Of a stretch of DNA of 64,000 nucleotides, positions 8,237-16,592 are shown piece after piece. The notes under the pieces were generated by a model, which saw nothing but the letters and a program-made list of their open reading frames with translations, did not search any database and was not told the origin of the DNA. The translations under genes and the position numbers were made by a program. How positions within the stretch are numbered: the first letter of the stretch is position 1; each line of letters starts with the position of its first letter. The stretch is from JANLYC01 sp963750495 (GTDB lineage: Bacteria > Actinomycetota > Actinomycetes > Propionibacteriales > Nocardioidaceae): positions 1 to 64,000 of the forward strand of contig CAVVQV010000002.1 of the NCBI GenBank assembly GCA_963750495.1, written 5' to 3'.

Positions 8237-8860
8237 ATGCTTGATCTACGGACCCGGCTCTACCGCGCTCAGCGACTGATCGCTCGCTACCGACGCACCC
8301 TGGCTGCGGCGCTGGCCGCTGCCGGTGTGCTCGCCCTCGTCCACCTGCTCGCACCGCCACCTCCGCAGACCATGTCTGTGCTGGTGGCCCGCCACGACCT
8401 GGTCGGGGGTTCCCCGCTGTCGCCGTCCGACCTGCGGGCGGTCTCACTCTCCGACGCCGCAGTCCCGCCCACAGCACTCCGCTCGATGGACTCGGCGGTC
8501 GGACGCACGCTCGCGGGTCCTGTGGGCACCGGCGAGCTGATCACGAGCACTCGGCTCGTCGGTCCCGGGCTTGCCGCAGGCTTCGGGGTCGGCCGGGTGT
8601 CCGCGCCGGTGCGCGTGGCAGATGCCGAGGCCGTCGGCCTGCTCCGGGTCGGTGACCGCATCGATCTCTACGCCGCCACCGACCGCGGTGACGAGGCACC
8701 GACGGTCGTCCGGGACGCGCCGGTCATCGCAATCCCAGCGGCCGATGCCGCCGCGTCGAGCGCCGACGGTGCGCTCGTCGTGCTGGCCGTGACGTCAGCT
8801 GATGCGTCCCGACTCGCCCAGGCAATGGGCCTTCATGCCCTGACGCTGGCCGTGCGATAG
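8237..8860 (+). CDS. SAF-domain (CpaB/RcpC-like) membrane-anchored protein
   Basis: 207 residues with one N-terminal membrane segment (about residues 22-40) and a SAF/CpaB-type domain (VLVARHDLVGGSPLSPSDL followed by a second beta-rich half). In Flp/Tad pilus systems CpaB proteins sit at the outer face of the secretion machine; no other pilus gene is present here, so such a role is not supported by context. It lies 63 bases after the FmdB-like gene and 61 before mscL, on the same strand, in an arrangement that recurs in actinobacteria. The function of this stand-alone SAF protein is unknown. Confidence 0.8.
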   Translation: MLDLRTRLYRAQRLIARYRRTLAAALAAAGVLALVHLLAPPPPQTMSVLVARHDLVGGSPLSPSDLRAVSLSDAAVPPTALRSMDSAVGRTLAGPVGTGELITSTRLVGPGLAAGFGVGRVSAPVRVADAEAVGLLRVGDRIDLYAATDRGDEAPTVVRDAPVIAIPAADAAASSADGALVVLAVTSADASRLAQAMGLHALTLAVR

Positions 8861-8921
8861 TGCTCTACTCACGGCTCACCAACCCCTGTCCCGCACCCGT
8901 CATCCGGAAGGCATCATCACC

Positions 8922-9299
8922 ATGATCAAGGGCTTCAAGGACTTCGTGCTCCGCGGCAACCTCGTAGAGCTGGCGGTGGCGTTCATCATGGCCACCGCGT
9001 TCGCTGCCGTGGTGACCGCCACGGTGACGGTCGTCATGGACCTGCTCGGCAAGGTCGGCGGCACGCCCAACTTCTCGGCATACAAGCCGGGCGGCGTCAG
9101 CGTGGGTGCGTGGCTCACGGCACTGGTCAGCTTCCTCATCCTGGCGGCGGTCGTCTATTTCCTCATCGTCACGCCGTACCAGAGGGCGCGCGCCTCCATG
9201 GCCCGGAGAGAGGAAGAGCCTTCGCCTGAGGCGGTGTCGGAGGACGTGGCCCTGCTGACCGAGATCCGCGACCTGCTCGCCGCCCGCAACCAACTCTGA
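8922..9299 (+). CDS. mscL: Large-conductance mechanosensitive channel MscL
   Basis: 125-residue homopentameric membrane channel that opens on hypo-osmotic shock. The N-terminal amphipathic helix and the start of TM1 (MIKGFKDFVLRGNLVELAVA) are nearly canonical; TM1 spans about 15-42 and TM2 about 68-88, followed by the charged cytoplasmic helix ending in LTEIRDLLA. The periplasmic loop is short. It is the last gene of the plus-strand run that begins with the FmdB-like gene. Confidence 0.97.
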   Translation: MIKGFKDFVLRGNLVELAVAFIMATAFAAVVTATVTVVMDLLGKVGGTPNFSAYKPGGVSVGAWLTALVSFLILAAVVYFLIVTPYQRARASMARREEEPSPEAVSEDVALLTEIRDLLAARNQL

Positions 9300-9301
9300 A
9301 G

Positions 9302-9332
9302 CCCCGCCCTTTCCCCTACTGGTGGTGCGGGG
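9302..9332. terminator. Possible terminator after mscL
   Basis: CCCCGC (9302-9307) and GCGGGG (9327-9332) can pair across a 19-base loop between mscL and the convergent small gene; the right arm lies inside the 3' end of that gene. The stem is short and there is no clear U-run, so this is tentative. Confidence 0.3.
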
Positions 9333-9516
9333 GTACGTCGCGGAGCAGCTCTCGCTCCCGGGCGTCTTCGTCCGCGGCCGGGTCAGGTACACGCTCGTCA
9401 CTGGTTCCGTCGGGCAGGACGTCGCCGAAGACCTCAGCCATCGTCAGCTTGCGACGGGACGTCTTCGGGGCGTCCGCACCGTCGTCAGCGTCCGGGGCAG
9501 CCGGACGTTCAGCCAT
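9316..9516 (-). CDS. Small acidic hypothetical protein
   Basis: 66 residues from the ATG at 9516, rich in Asp/Glu/Arg with a central KLTMAEVFGDVLPD segment that looks conserved rather than random. No signal peptide or membrane segment. Its start overlaps the 3' end of the upstream epimerase gene by eight bases, so it is probably translated with it. Function unknown. Confidence 0.6.
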   Translation of the reverse strand: MAERPAAPDADDGADAPKTSRRKLTMAEVFGDVLPDGTSDERVPDPAADEDARERELLRDVPPHHQ

Positions 9517-10402
9517 GGCTGAGCCACGATTCGTCAAACGTGTGGTGCGTGGGCTTCCACCCGGTCATCTCGTGGAGACGAGCCGACGAGACCCGGTGCG
9601 AGCGGGTCAGCGCGGCGAGCCGGTCACCGCCTACGCGGACAAGGATGCGTGGCATGAAGCCGAGTGCGTCGTGCCCGACCGCCCGCGCGAAGACCTGGTT
9701 CATCTCTTCCCGGCGAACGGGTTCGGCTCCGACGTTGTAGACCCCGCCGGGCGCCTCGAGGGCCGACGAGACTGCCGCGCCGGCATCGTCGGGGTGTACG
9801 ACGTGCGCCCAGCCCTGTGGATCTCCGAGACCGATCGGCCGCCCGGCACGGGCCTGGCTCAGCCGCCAGCGGGTCATGGCGTCGTCGCCGACGATGTTGC
9901 CGAACCTGAGCACCACCGGCTGCCTCGACTTGCACGCGAACTCAGCCGCGTTGGCCTCCGCGACCGCGGCCGGATCGAGCGCGCGCGTGACCGACAACGT
10001 GCTGTCCTCGGTGATCCACTCGTCGCCGGCGTCGGCATACAGGAACGACACGCTCTCTTGCACGAGCCGACGTACTCCGGCGGCCCGGGCGGCCTGCACG
10101 ACCACCTTGGACCCGTCGATCCGGAGGCGGTCGTTGAGCTTCCAGGCGCCCGGACGGAAGCCGGCGATGCCGACAGGTATGTGGGTAGCGAGGTGGCAGA
10201 CGGCGTCGAAGCCGGTGAGCTCGGCGGTCAACTGCGCCCGGTCGAACAGTGACACGTGGGACGCGGCGGCCCCGAGCGCAGCGAGCTCGGCTGCCTTCTC
10301 GTCGGTGCGGGCGAGTCCGGTGACGGCGTGTCCGTCGAGCTGAAGTGCCGTCACGGCAGCCCGTCCGAGCACCCCTGTCGCTCCCGTGACGAAGACCTTC
10401 AC
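9509..10402 (-). CDS. NAD(P)-dependent epimerase/dehydratase (extended/atypical SDR)
   Basis: 297-residue Rossmann-fold protein with the dinucleotide motif TGATGVLG at residues 6-13. The GTG at 10402 is taken as the start because the fold begins immediately (VKVFVTGATG); the frame extends upstream without matching residues. SDR landmarks such as HLATHIP and VVLRFGNIVG are present, but I do not see a clear YxxxK catalytic pair: FLYADAG stands where it is expected. It may be an atypical SDR with a binding or modified role. Substrate unknown. Confidence 0.8.
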   Translation of the reverse strand: MKVFVTGATGVLGRAAVTALQLDGHAVTGLARTDEKAAELAALGAAASHVSLFDRAQLTAELTGFDAVCHLATHIPVGIAGFRPGAWKLNDRLRIDGSKVVVQAARAAGVRRLVQESVSFLYADAGDEWITEDSTLSVTRALDPAAVAEANAAEFACKSRQPVVLRFGNIVGDDAMTRWRLSQARAGRPIGLGDPQGWAHVVHPDDAGAAVSSALEAPGGVYNVGAEPVRREEMNQVFARAVGHDALGFMPRILVRVGGDRLAALTRSHRVSSARLHEMTGWKPTHHTFDESWLSHG

Positions 10403-10533
10403 ACGTTCCCCTTGCTCTTCCCCGCATCTGTCCCCCGACAGATAACGAGACGATAACAGAGCCGGTCCACAGGGTGAGACGAAGCCGTTAACCACCGGTC
10501 GACAGCGATACTCCGTTCCGCGAGGATCGGCCC

Positions 10534-12165
10534 ATGGCTCACGAGCGCGCCGGACAGCCGGCCCAGCCCTCCGACCTCATCGACGTCGACGAAGTGGTCG
10601 GTGCGTACTACGACCGCCGTCCCGATCCGGAAGATCCCGACCAGCGCGTCGCGTTCGGCACCTCCGGACATCGGGGCTCGAGCCTCGACAGCGCGTTCAA
10701 CGAGCAGCACATCGTGGCGACCACGCAAGCGATCATCGAGTACCGCGCCAGCGAGGGTGTCGACGGCCCGCTCCTCATCGGTCGCGACACGCACGCGCTC
10801 TCACTGCCGGCGTGGCAGACGGCACTCGAGGTACTGGTCGCTGCCGGGGTGACCGTGCTCGTTGACACCCGTGACGGCTACACACCGACGCCGGCCGTGT
10901 CGCACGCGATCCTCCGACTCAACCGCGAAGGGGGCCGGGGGCACGCCGACGGCATCGTCGTCACGCCCTCGCACAACCCGCCGCGCGACGGCGGCTTCAA
11001 GTACAACCCACCGCACGGTGGCCCGGCCGACTCGGACGCCACCGGGTGGATCGAGCGTCGCGCCAACGGGCTGCTGGCTGACGGTGTCGAGGACATCGCA
11101 CGGGTCGCTCCGGAGCAGGCAACCGCGGCCGCAGGCAGGTTCGACTTCCTGTCGTCCTACGTCGACGACCTGTCGGCCGTCCTCGACCTCGACGCGATCC
11201 GGTCTGCGGGCATCCGCATCGGGGCCGATCCCATGGGTGGCGCCAGCGTCGGCTACTGGGGCGAGATCGGGTCGCGGCACCGGCTCGACCTCACCGTCGT
11301 CAACCCCGAGGTCGACCCGACCTGGCGGTTCATGACGCTCGACACCGACGGCAAGATCCGGATGGACTGCTCCTCACCGAACGCCATGGCGTCGCTGATC
11401 GCCCAGCGCGACCGGTTCGACATTGCGACGGGCAACGACGCAGACAGCGACCGACACGGCATCGTCACCCCCGATGCGGGCCTGATGAACCCCAACCACT
11501 TCCTGGCCGTCGCCATCGGGTACCTCTTCGAGCACCGCACGGGGTGGGGCCGCGACTGCACCATCGGCAAGACACTCGTCAGCTCGTCGATGATCGACCG
11601 GGTGGCGGCCGAGCTCGGCCGGCACCTGCTCGAGGTTCCCGTCGGCTTCAAGTGGTTCGTGCCGGGGCTGCTGGACGGCTCCGTCGGCTTCGGCGGAGAG
11701 GAGTCCGCCGGTGCGTCGTTCCTGCGGCTCGACGGCACGACGTGGACCACCGACAAGGACGGGATCCTGCTGGCGTTGCTGGCCAGTGAGATCCTCGGCG
11801 TGACCGGCAAGTCCCCGAGCCAGCTGTACGGCGAACTGGTCGAGCGCCACGGCGACCCGGCGTACGCGCGTGTCGACGCCCCCGCCAACCGTGAGCAGAA
11901 GGCCAAGCTGGGCAAGCTCGCCGCACGCGATGTCGACGCCGAGGCGGTGGCAGGAGAGGCCATCACAGCCAAGCTCACCGAGGCCCCCGGGAACGGTGCC
12001 CCCATCGGCGGACTGAAGGTCACCACGGAGTCAGCCTGGTTCGCAGCCCGGCCGTCGGGGACCGAGGACGTCTACAAGATCTACGCGGAGTCGTTCCGTG
12101 GCGCCGAGCATCTGGCCCAGGTGCAGGCGGAGGCGCGCGAGGTGGTCAACGCCGCGTTGGGCTGA
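10534..12165 (+). CDS. pgm: Phosphoglucomutase (alpha-D-glucose phosphate-specific)
   Basis: 543-residue enzyme interconverting glucose-1-P and glucose-6-P. The phosphoserine loop TPSHNPP is at 144-150 (Ser146), the metal-binding loop NDADSDRHG at 301-309, and the phosphate-binding C-terminal AARPSGTEDVYKIYAES is intact. FGTSGHRG near 41-48 is characteristic. It should feed glucose-1-P to the uridylyltransferase at 2.9-4.3 kb. Its 3' end overlaps the convergent M16 gene by 20 bases. Confidence 0.96.
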   Translation: MAHERAGQPAQPSDLIDVDEVVGAYYDRRPDPEDPDQRVAFGTSGHRGSSLDSAFNEQHIVATTQAIIEYRASEGVDGPLLIGRDTHALSLPAWQTALEVLVAAGVTVLVDTRDGYTPTPAVSHAILRLNREGGRGHADGIVVTPSHNPPRDGGFKYNPPHGGPADSDATGWIERRANGLLADGVEDIARVAPEQATAAAGRFDFLSSYVDDLSAVLDLDAIRSAGIRIGADPMGGASVGYWGEIGSRHRLDLTVVNPEVDPTWRFMTLDTDGKIRMDCSSPNAMASLIAQRDRFDIATGNDADSDRHGIVTPDAGLMNPNHFLAVAIGYLFEHRTGWGRDCTIGKTLVSSSMIDRVAAELGRHLLEVPVGFKWFVPGLLDGSVGFGGEESAGASFLRLDGTTWTTDKDGILLALLASEILGVTGKSPSQLYGELVERHGDPAYARVDAPANREQKAKLGKLAARDVDAEAVAGEAITAKLTEAPGNGAPIGGLKVTTESAWFAARPSGTEDVYKIYAESFRGAEHLAQVQAEAREVVNAALG

Positions 12166-13507
12166 GCTCGACCACGGGGCCGTAGCCCCAGGCGGCCAGC
12201 GGCTCACGCAGGCTGGTCGCGTCACCGACCACCACGACGGTGAAGTCGTCGGGTCGGAGCGTCGTCTCGAGCGCCGCGTTGGCCTCGTCGGCGGTGACCC
12301 GTCTGATCCGCTCGAGGTTGATGTCGACGTGGTCGAGTGGCAGGCCCTGCGACACCAGGAGCTCGACCCGGCCGACGACACTGTCGGCCCGCTCGAACCC
12401 CAGCGCGGCCGACTCGGTGGCGGCCCTGGCTGCCGTGGCTACCTCGTCGTCGGTGATCGAACCGGTGGCCGCCCGCAAAATGGTCACGACGTCGGCGAGC
12501 GCTTCAGCCGTGGAGTCGGCGCGGACCGCCGTGGAGACGGCGATGAGCCCCGTGTCGCGTCCGGTGTCGAGGCTCGAACCGGCTCCATAGGTGAAGCCCT
12601 TCTCCTCGCGCAGAACCGTGTTGATCCGCGACGAGAACGTGCCACCGATCGTGAAGTTCGCCGCGAACAGGCCGGCCCACCGGTCATCGCCGCGCGTGAT
12701 GCCGGGCGCGGCGAGCCGCAGGGTCGACTGCGGAGCAGCGGGCCAGTCGACCAGGATCACCTGGGCTTGATCGGCCGGGACCGGCGCGGGCATGGTCTGG
12801 GCCGAAGGTCCTGGTTGTGGACCGGTCCAGCCATCGAAGGCATCGGCGATGAGGGCGACGGGGTCGACGTCGGCGAAGTCACCGGCGATGATGAGCGTCG
12901 CTCGCTCCGGACCGAGATGCCCCTGCGCGAAGGCGACACCATCGTCGCGGGTCACTGCTGTGACCGACTCCGCCGTGCCACCGACCGGCCGGGCCGCGCG
13001 GTGGTCGCCGAACAGTGCTGCGTTGAGCTGCTCGACCGCCACATGCTGCGGGTAGGCAGCGGCCTGCCCGATCTCCTCGAGCCGCAGCTCCTTCTCGTGG
13101 TCGAACTCGTCGTCGAAGAACTCCGGCGACCGGATGGCGTCCGCCATCAGCCGCAACGCCTGGTCGAGGCTGGTCACCGGGACGGCCAGCCGCACGGCGA
13201 AGCCATCCGGGAACGCCGATGCGTCGAGGTCCGCGCCACACAACGCGAGCGCGTCGGCGAACTCCTCGGCGGTGCGACCCGCCGCTCCCCGGGTGAGGCA
13301 GCGCCCGACCAGTCCGGCGACACCTTCGAGCTCACGCGGCTCGGCGGTCAGCGGCAGGTCGAACAGCACGGAGGCCGCCACGACGTACTGCCCGGGGCAG
13401 TCGTAGCGCAGGACACGCAGCCCGTTGTCGAGGCGGCGCTCGGTGTACGTCGGAAAGGTCCAGCCCTCGGCGGGGCTGACCGGCGGAGGGGTCTCGATCA
13501 CGGTCAC
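12146..13507 (-). CDS. M16 peptidase homologue, non-catalytic (alpha-like) subunit
   Basis: 453 residues of the pitrilysin/processing-peptidase M16 fold. The zinc motif HxxEH is absent: GVAGLVGRC (62-70) stands in its place. The C-terminal half keeps the R/Y substrate-binding element LREEKGFTYG (299-308). This is the reverse of the upstream gene, so the two probably form a heterodimer with a shared active site, as in mitochondrial processing peptidase and several bacterial M16B pairs. The GTG at 13507 overlaps the stop of the upstream subunit (GTGA), which supports both start and pairing. Confidence 0.9.
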   Translation of the reverse strand: MTVIETPPPVSPAEGWTFPTYTERRLDNGLRVLRYDCPGQYVVAASVLFDLPLTAEPRELEGVAGLVGRCLTRGAAGRTAEEFADALALCGADLDASAFPDGFAVRLAVPVTSLDQALRLMADAIRSPEFFDDEFDHEKELRLEEIGQAAAYPQHVAVEQLNAALFGDHRAARPVGGTAESVTAVTRDDGVAFAQGHLGPERATLIIAGDFADVDPVALIADAFDGWTGPQPGPSAQTMPAPVPADQAQVILVDWPAAPQSTLRLAAPGITRGDDRWAGLFAANFTIGGTFSSRINTVLREEKGFTYGAGSSLDTGRDTGLIAVSTAVRADSTAEALADVVTILRAATGSITDDEVATAARAATESAALGFERADSVVGRVELLVSQGLPLDHVDINLERIRRVTADEANAALETTLRPDDFTVVVVGDATSLREPLAAWGYGPVVELSPTRR

Positions 13508-14841
13508 AGCTCCACACCTCCGTCGAGCGGCAGGTCTCCGGCCAGGGCGGCGGCCTCCGCCGGGCCTTCGGGATAGACCCGCACCTGCGCGTTGACCGCC
13601 GGCAGCAACCACGTGCGCGCCGCCTCCGTGACCTCGTCGGCGGTGATGCTGCGCAACAGCGGCAGTCTCTCGTTGAGCAGCTCCGGATCGTCGAAGAGCA
13701 GCAGGCTCGCCGACAGGGCGTCCGCGCGTCCGGCTGCCGTGCCCATCTCGTCGAGCCAGTCACGTTCAGCCTGGGCACGGGCCACGGCGAGCTCCTGGTC
13801 GGTCGGTCCTTGTGCGAGGAACCGGTTGAAGACGTCCTCGACCACGCCGGCGACGTCGGACAGGTCCTGGCCCGGCATGGCCCGCACCGATCCCAGACCC
13901 AACGAATTGCCCGCAATCAACGTGTTGACGCCGAGTCCGGCGGCCAGGGCCGTCCGGTCCCGACGGACGAGTCGCCGGTGCAGCAGGCTCGTCTCGCCCT
14001 CGCCGATGATGCTGCAGGCAAGCCCGACCGCAGCCAGCTCACGCGACCCGGGCTCATCGACGGGCAGCCGGAACACGAACCACAGGCCGGGCGACGGCAC
14101 GTCTTCGTAGTGGTCGAGATGACGCGGCTCGGCCAGCGGAGGCAACGCAGCGGGGATCTTGCGCTTGGACGCGTCACCGGGCTCGATGTGGTCGAAGTAG
14201 GTGGCGGCCTTGGCGAAAGCGGCGTCGACGTCGACGTCCCCCACGATCGACAGCACGGCGTTGTTGGGCATGTAGTACATCGCGTGGAAGGCACTGACCT
14301 CGTCGAGGGTGGCATCGGCAAGGTGCTGCATGTTGCCGATCGGCAGGTGCCCGTAGGGGTGCTCGGGGTCGAAGATGAGCGGGAGTGCCTTCTCGAACAC
14401 GGTGCCGTAGGGGACGTTGTCCATCCGCTGGCTGCGTTCCTGCGCGACGACGTCGACCTGGTTGGTGAAGTTCTCCTGGGTCAGCACGTCGTCGAGGAAG
14501 GCCATCCGGTCGGCCTCGAGCCACAGCGCCAGGTCGAGCGCGCCGCTGGGCATCGACTCGAAGTAGTTCGTGCGATCGAACGACGTGGTCGCGTTGAGCG
14601 AGCCGCCATGCCCCTGCAGCAGCGCAAAGTGGTCGCCGGACTTCACATGACGCGAGCCCTGGAACATCAGGTGCTCGAAAAGGTGCGCGAAGCCCTGCCG
14701 GTGCGGCTCTTCGTGGCGTGAGCCGACGTCGTACCAGAGGTTGACCGCCACGACACCTAGGCCCGGGGTAGGGCTGACCACGACGCGCAGGCCGTTGTCG
14801 AGGGTCCGGCGCTGCATCGGATAACTGACGTCTGCGATCAC
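13504..14841 (-). CDS. M16 zinc metallopeptidase, catalytic (beta-like) subunit
   Basis: 445-residue M16B peptidase with the inverted zinc motif HLFEH at 53-57 and a candidate distal zinc ligand E135 in VVAQERSQ. The C-terminal domain has no R/Y element (RLVRRDRTALAAG stands in that region), which the partner gene supplies. No signal peptide is visible, so it is probably cytoplasmic, degrading or processing peptides. It is translated first and overlaps the second subunit by four bases. Confidence 0.93.
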   Translation of the reverse strand: MIADVSYPMQRRTLDNGLRVVVSPTPGLGVVAVNLWYDVGSRHEEPHRQGFAHLFEHLMFQGSRHVKSGDHFALLQGHGGSLNATTSFDRTNYFESMPSGALDLALWLEADRMAFLDDVLTQENFTNQVDVVAQERSQRMDNVPYGTVFEKALPLIFDPEHPYGHLPIGNMQHLADATLDEVSAFHAMYYMPNNAVLSIVGDVDVDAAFAKAATYFDHIEPGDASKRKIPAALPPLAEPRHLDHYEDVPSPGLWFVFRLPVDEPGSRELAAVGLACSIIGEGETSLLHRRLVRRDRTALAAGLGVNTLIAGNSLGLGSVRAMPGQDLSDVAGVVEDVFNRFLAQGPTDQELAVARAQAERDWLDEMGTAAGRADALSASLLLFDDPELLNERLPLLRSITADEVTEAARTWLLPAVNAQVRVYPEGPAEAAALAGDLPLDGGVEL

Positions 14842-14982
14842 GCGACGAATCTACCTGCCGGGGGCTGGTATCCCCCGACCGGCCGCGTGGCATCAGCCGT
14901 CCGTCTGATCTTCACCCTCCACTCGTGCCATGTTCAACTAATCGGGACTCTTCGGCCAACCGCGTCATTACGCTTGTCTCAC

Positions 14983-16263
14983 ATGTCATCAGGACGTTTC
15001 TCCCTGCAGCGCGGAGCTTTGTGCATTGCCGTTGCCGCCCTTCTCCCGCTGCCGTCGGCCGTCTCCGAGCCGGGGGTTTCACCGTCCGATGCGACGTCGA
15101 CTGCCCCCGCAGCGTCGTCGCTCTCCACCTCTCCCGTTGGCCCGGTGCGCCCCGACGTGGCGCCGCTTCTCGTGCCTGCGAACCAGGACAAGGGCAACGG
15201 GTCGAAGCAGCGCAAGCGCATCACGATCAAGACGTCACAACACGACCGGGTTCTCGAGGTCAGCGCCAACACCAGCTACGACGTCCCGTTGGCCGCGCTC
15301 AACGCCTACAAGAACGCTGCCGGTCACGTCGCGTCCAGCTATCCGGGCTGCCACCTGAGCTGGGGCGTCATCGCCGCGATCGGGCAGGTCGAGTCCAACC
15401 ACGGCCGCTTCGGCGGGGCGTCGGTGCTGGCCAACGGGGTGACCACGCCGCGCATCGTGGGCATGGCGCTCAACGGTCACGGCGTGGCTCGCATCGCCGA
15501 CACCGACCACGGTGTCCTCGACGGCGACAAGGTCTGGGACCGGGCTGTCGGTCCCATGCAGTTCATCCCGAGCACGTGGGACGTCATCGGCGCCGACGGC
15601 GACGGGGACGGCCACCGCAACCCCAGCGACTTCGACGATGCGGCACTGGCGACCGCGCTGTACCTGTGCTCGGCCGGCGGGGACTTCTCGAGCCTGCCGC
15701 AGGCCCGCGCCAACGTGCTGCGCTACAACCACTCCGACGAGTACGTCGATCTCGTGCTCACGATCGCGAACGCCTACGACAGCGGGGTGGTCGACATCGT
15801 CCCCAACGACGCTCCGCCGCCGCGTCACCACCGTCACCGGGCGCACCGGGCAGACCGGAGCCACCACCGGCCGCGCCACCACCAGAAGCCGACGTCGACC
15901 AAGCCGAAGCCCAAGCCGGCACCCACCAACCACCCCAAGCCGGCGCCGCAGCCCGCACCCAAGCCTGCACCCAAGCCGGCGCCGAAGCCGGTGGTCAAGA
16001 GCTGGAGTGGCGCCTGGGCACAGCCCGGCCCGGGTCAGTGGAGCGTCGACGGTGTCACGGTCGTCCTGTCCGCTGCCCTGAAGACATCGCTGACCGGGGC
16101 TGACCTGGACGGCGACGGCGTGTCTGAGAAGCTCGCACACGAACTGGCCGGGCTCGTCGGCGGAACCGTCTCGGTCACGACGACCGACGGAAAGGTCACA
16201 GACTTCCACGTCGACGCCCTGCCACCGACCACCTCGTCGCCGGCCGCACCCTCAGCCACCTGA
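14983..16263 (+). CDS. Secreted lytic murein transglycosylase
   Basis: 426-residue exported peptidoglycan-cleaving enzyme. A signal peptide spans about residues 1-28 from the ATG at 14983; an upstream in-frame ATG (14887) would bury it. The SLT2/MltB-like catalytic domain has Glu137 in GQVESNHG, then VGPMQFIPSTW (189-199) and the DGDGDGH...NPSD calcium-loop-like segment. A His/Arg-rich stretch and a Pro-Lys-Ala linker follow, then a small C-terminal domain of about 75 residues with no recognised family. The linker probably spans the cell wall. Confidence 0.9.
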   Translation: MSSGRFSLQRGALCIAVAALLPLPSAVSEPGVSPSDATSTAPAASSLSTSPVGPVRPDVAPLLVPANQDKGNGSKQRKRITIKTSQHDRVLEVSANTSYDVPLAALNAYKNAAGHVASSYPGCHLSWGVIAAIGQVESNHGRFGGASVLANGVTTPRIVGMALNGHGVARIADTDHGVLDGDKVWDRAVGPMQFIPSTWDVIGADGDGDGHRNPSDFDDAALATALYLCSAGGDFSSLPQARANVLRYNHSDEYVDLVLTIANAYDSGVVDIVPNDAPPPRHHRHRAHRADRSHHRPRHHQKPTSTKPKPKPAPTNHPKPAPQPAPKPAPKPAPKPVVKSWSGAWAQPGPGQWSVDGVTVVLSAALKTSLTGADLDGDGVSEKLAHELAGLVGGTVSVTTTDGKVTDFHVDALPPTTSSPAAPSAT

Positions 16264-16303
16264 CCCACCGAGCCACCCGAGCACCAGCCCCACCCGCCGT
16301 TCG

Positions 16304-16343
16304 CGTTTGCCTAGTTCACAAGCCACCCGGCCCGTGAACTAGG
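16304..16343. repeat. Dispersed palindromic element, copy 1
   Basis: CCTAGTTCAC (16310-16319) and GTGAACTAGG (16334-16343) form a perfect 10-bp stem with a 14-base loop, 41 bases after the transglycosylase stop. Bases 16304-16325 match 21 of 22 bases of the palindrome at 57321-57342. This is an intergenic repeat family that may also end transcription. Confidence 0.75.
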
Positions 16344-16383
16344 CGGATCCGCATTGGCCACCAGGCACTTGCCTTGCCATCCG

Positions 16384-16551
16384 TCAGCGTTGGACCGAGA
16401 TCCGATCCAACGCCGGCTCGCCGAACGCCTGGTCGAGTGAGTACTCCGCGACGTTCGCACCGCGCAACCGCACGACCTCACCCGCCGAGATCGGGATGAA
16501 GGTGGCCAGCTCCCCCGTCAGCAGCCGGTCCGACCGTGCCCAGCACAAGTC
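16384..16551 (-). pseudogene. Possible C-terminal coding remnant
   Basis: The minus-strand frame ending at the TGA at 16384 reads like real protein for its last 45 codons (for example FIPISAGEVVRLRG and EYSLDQAFGEP), with strongly G/C third positions, but it has only a poor TTG (about 16551) and no ribosome site, and upstream it runs antisense-like through the DUF1501 gene. It may be the surviving 3' end of a lost gene, placed between the palindrome and the DUF1501 gene. Family not recognised. Confidence 0.3.
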
Positions 16552-16592
16552 CGGGCGGGTCAGCCGGCGGTGTCGGTCGACGCCGCCTGCAG

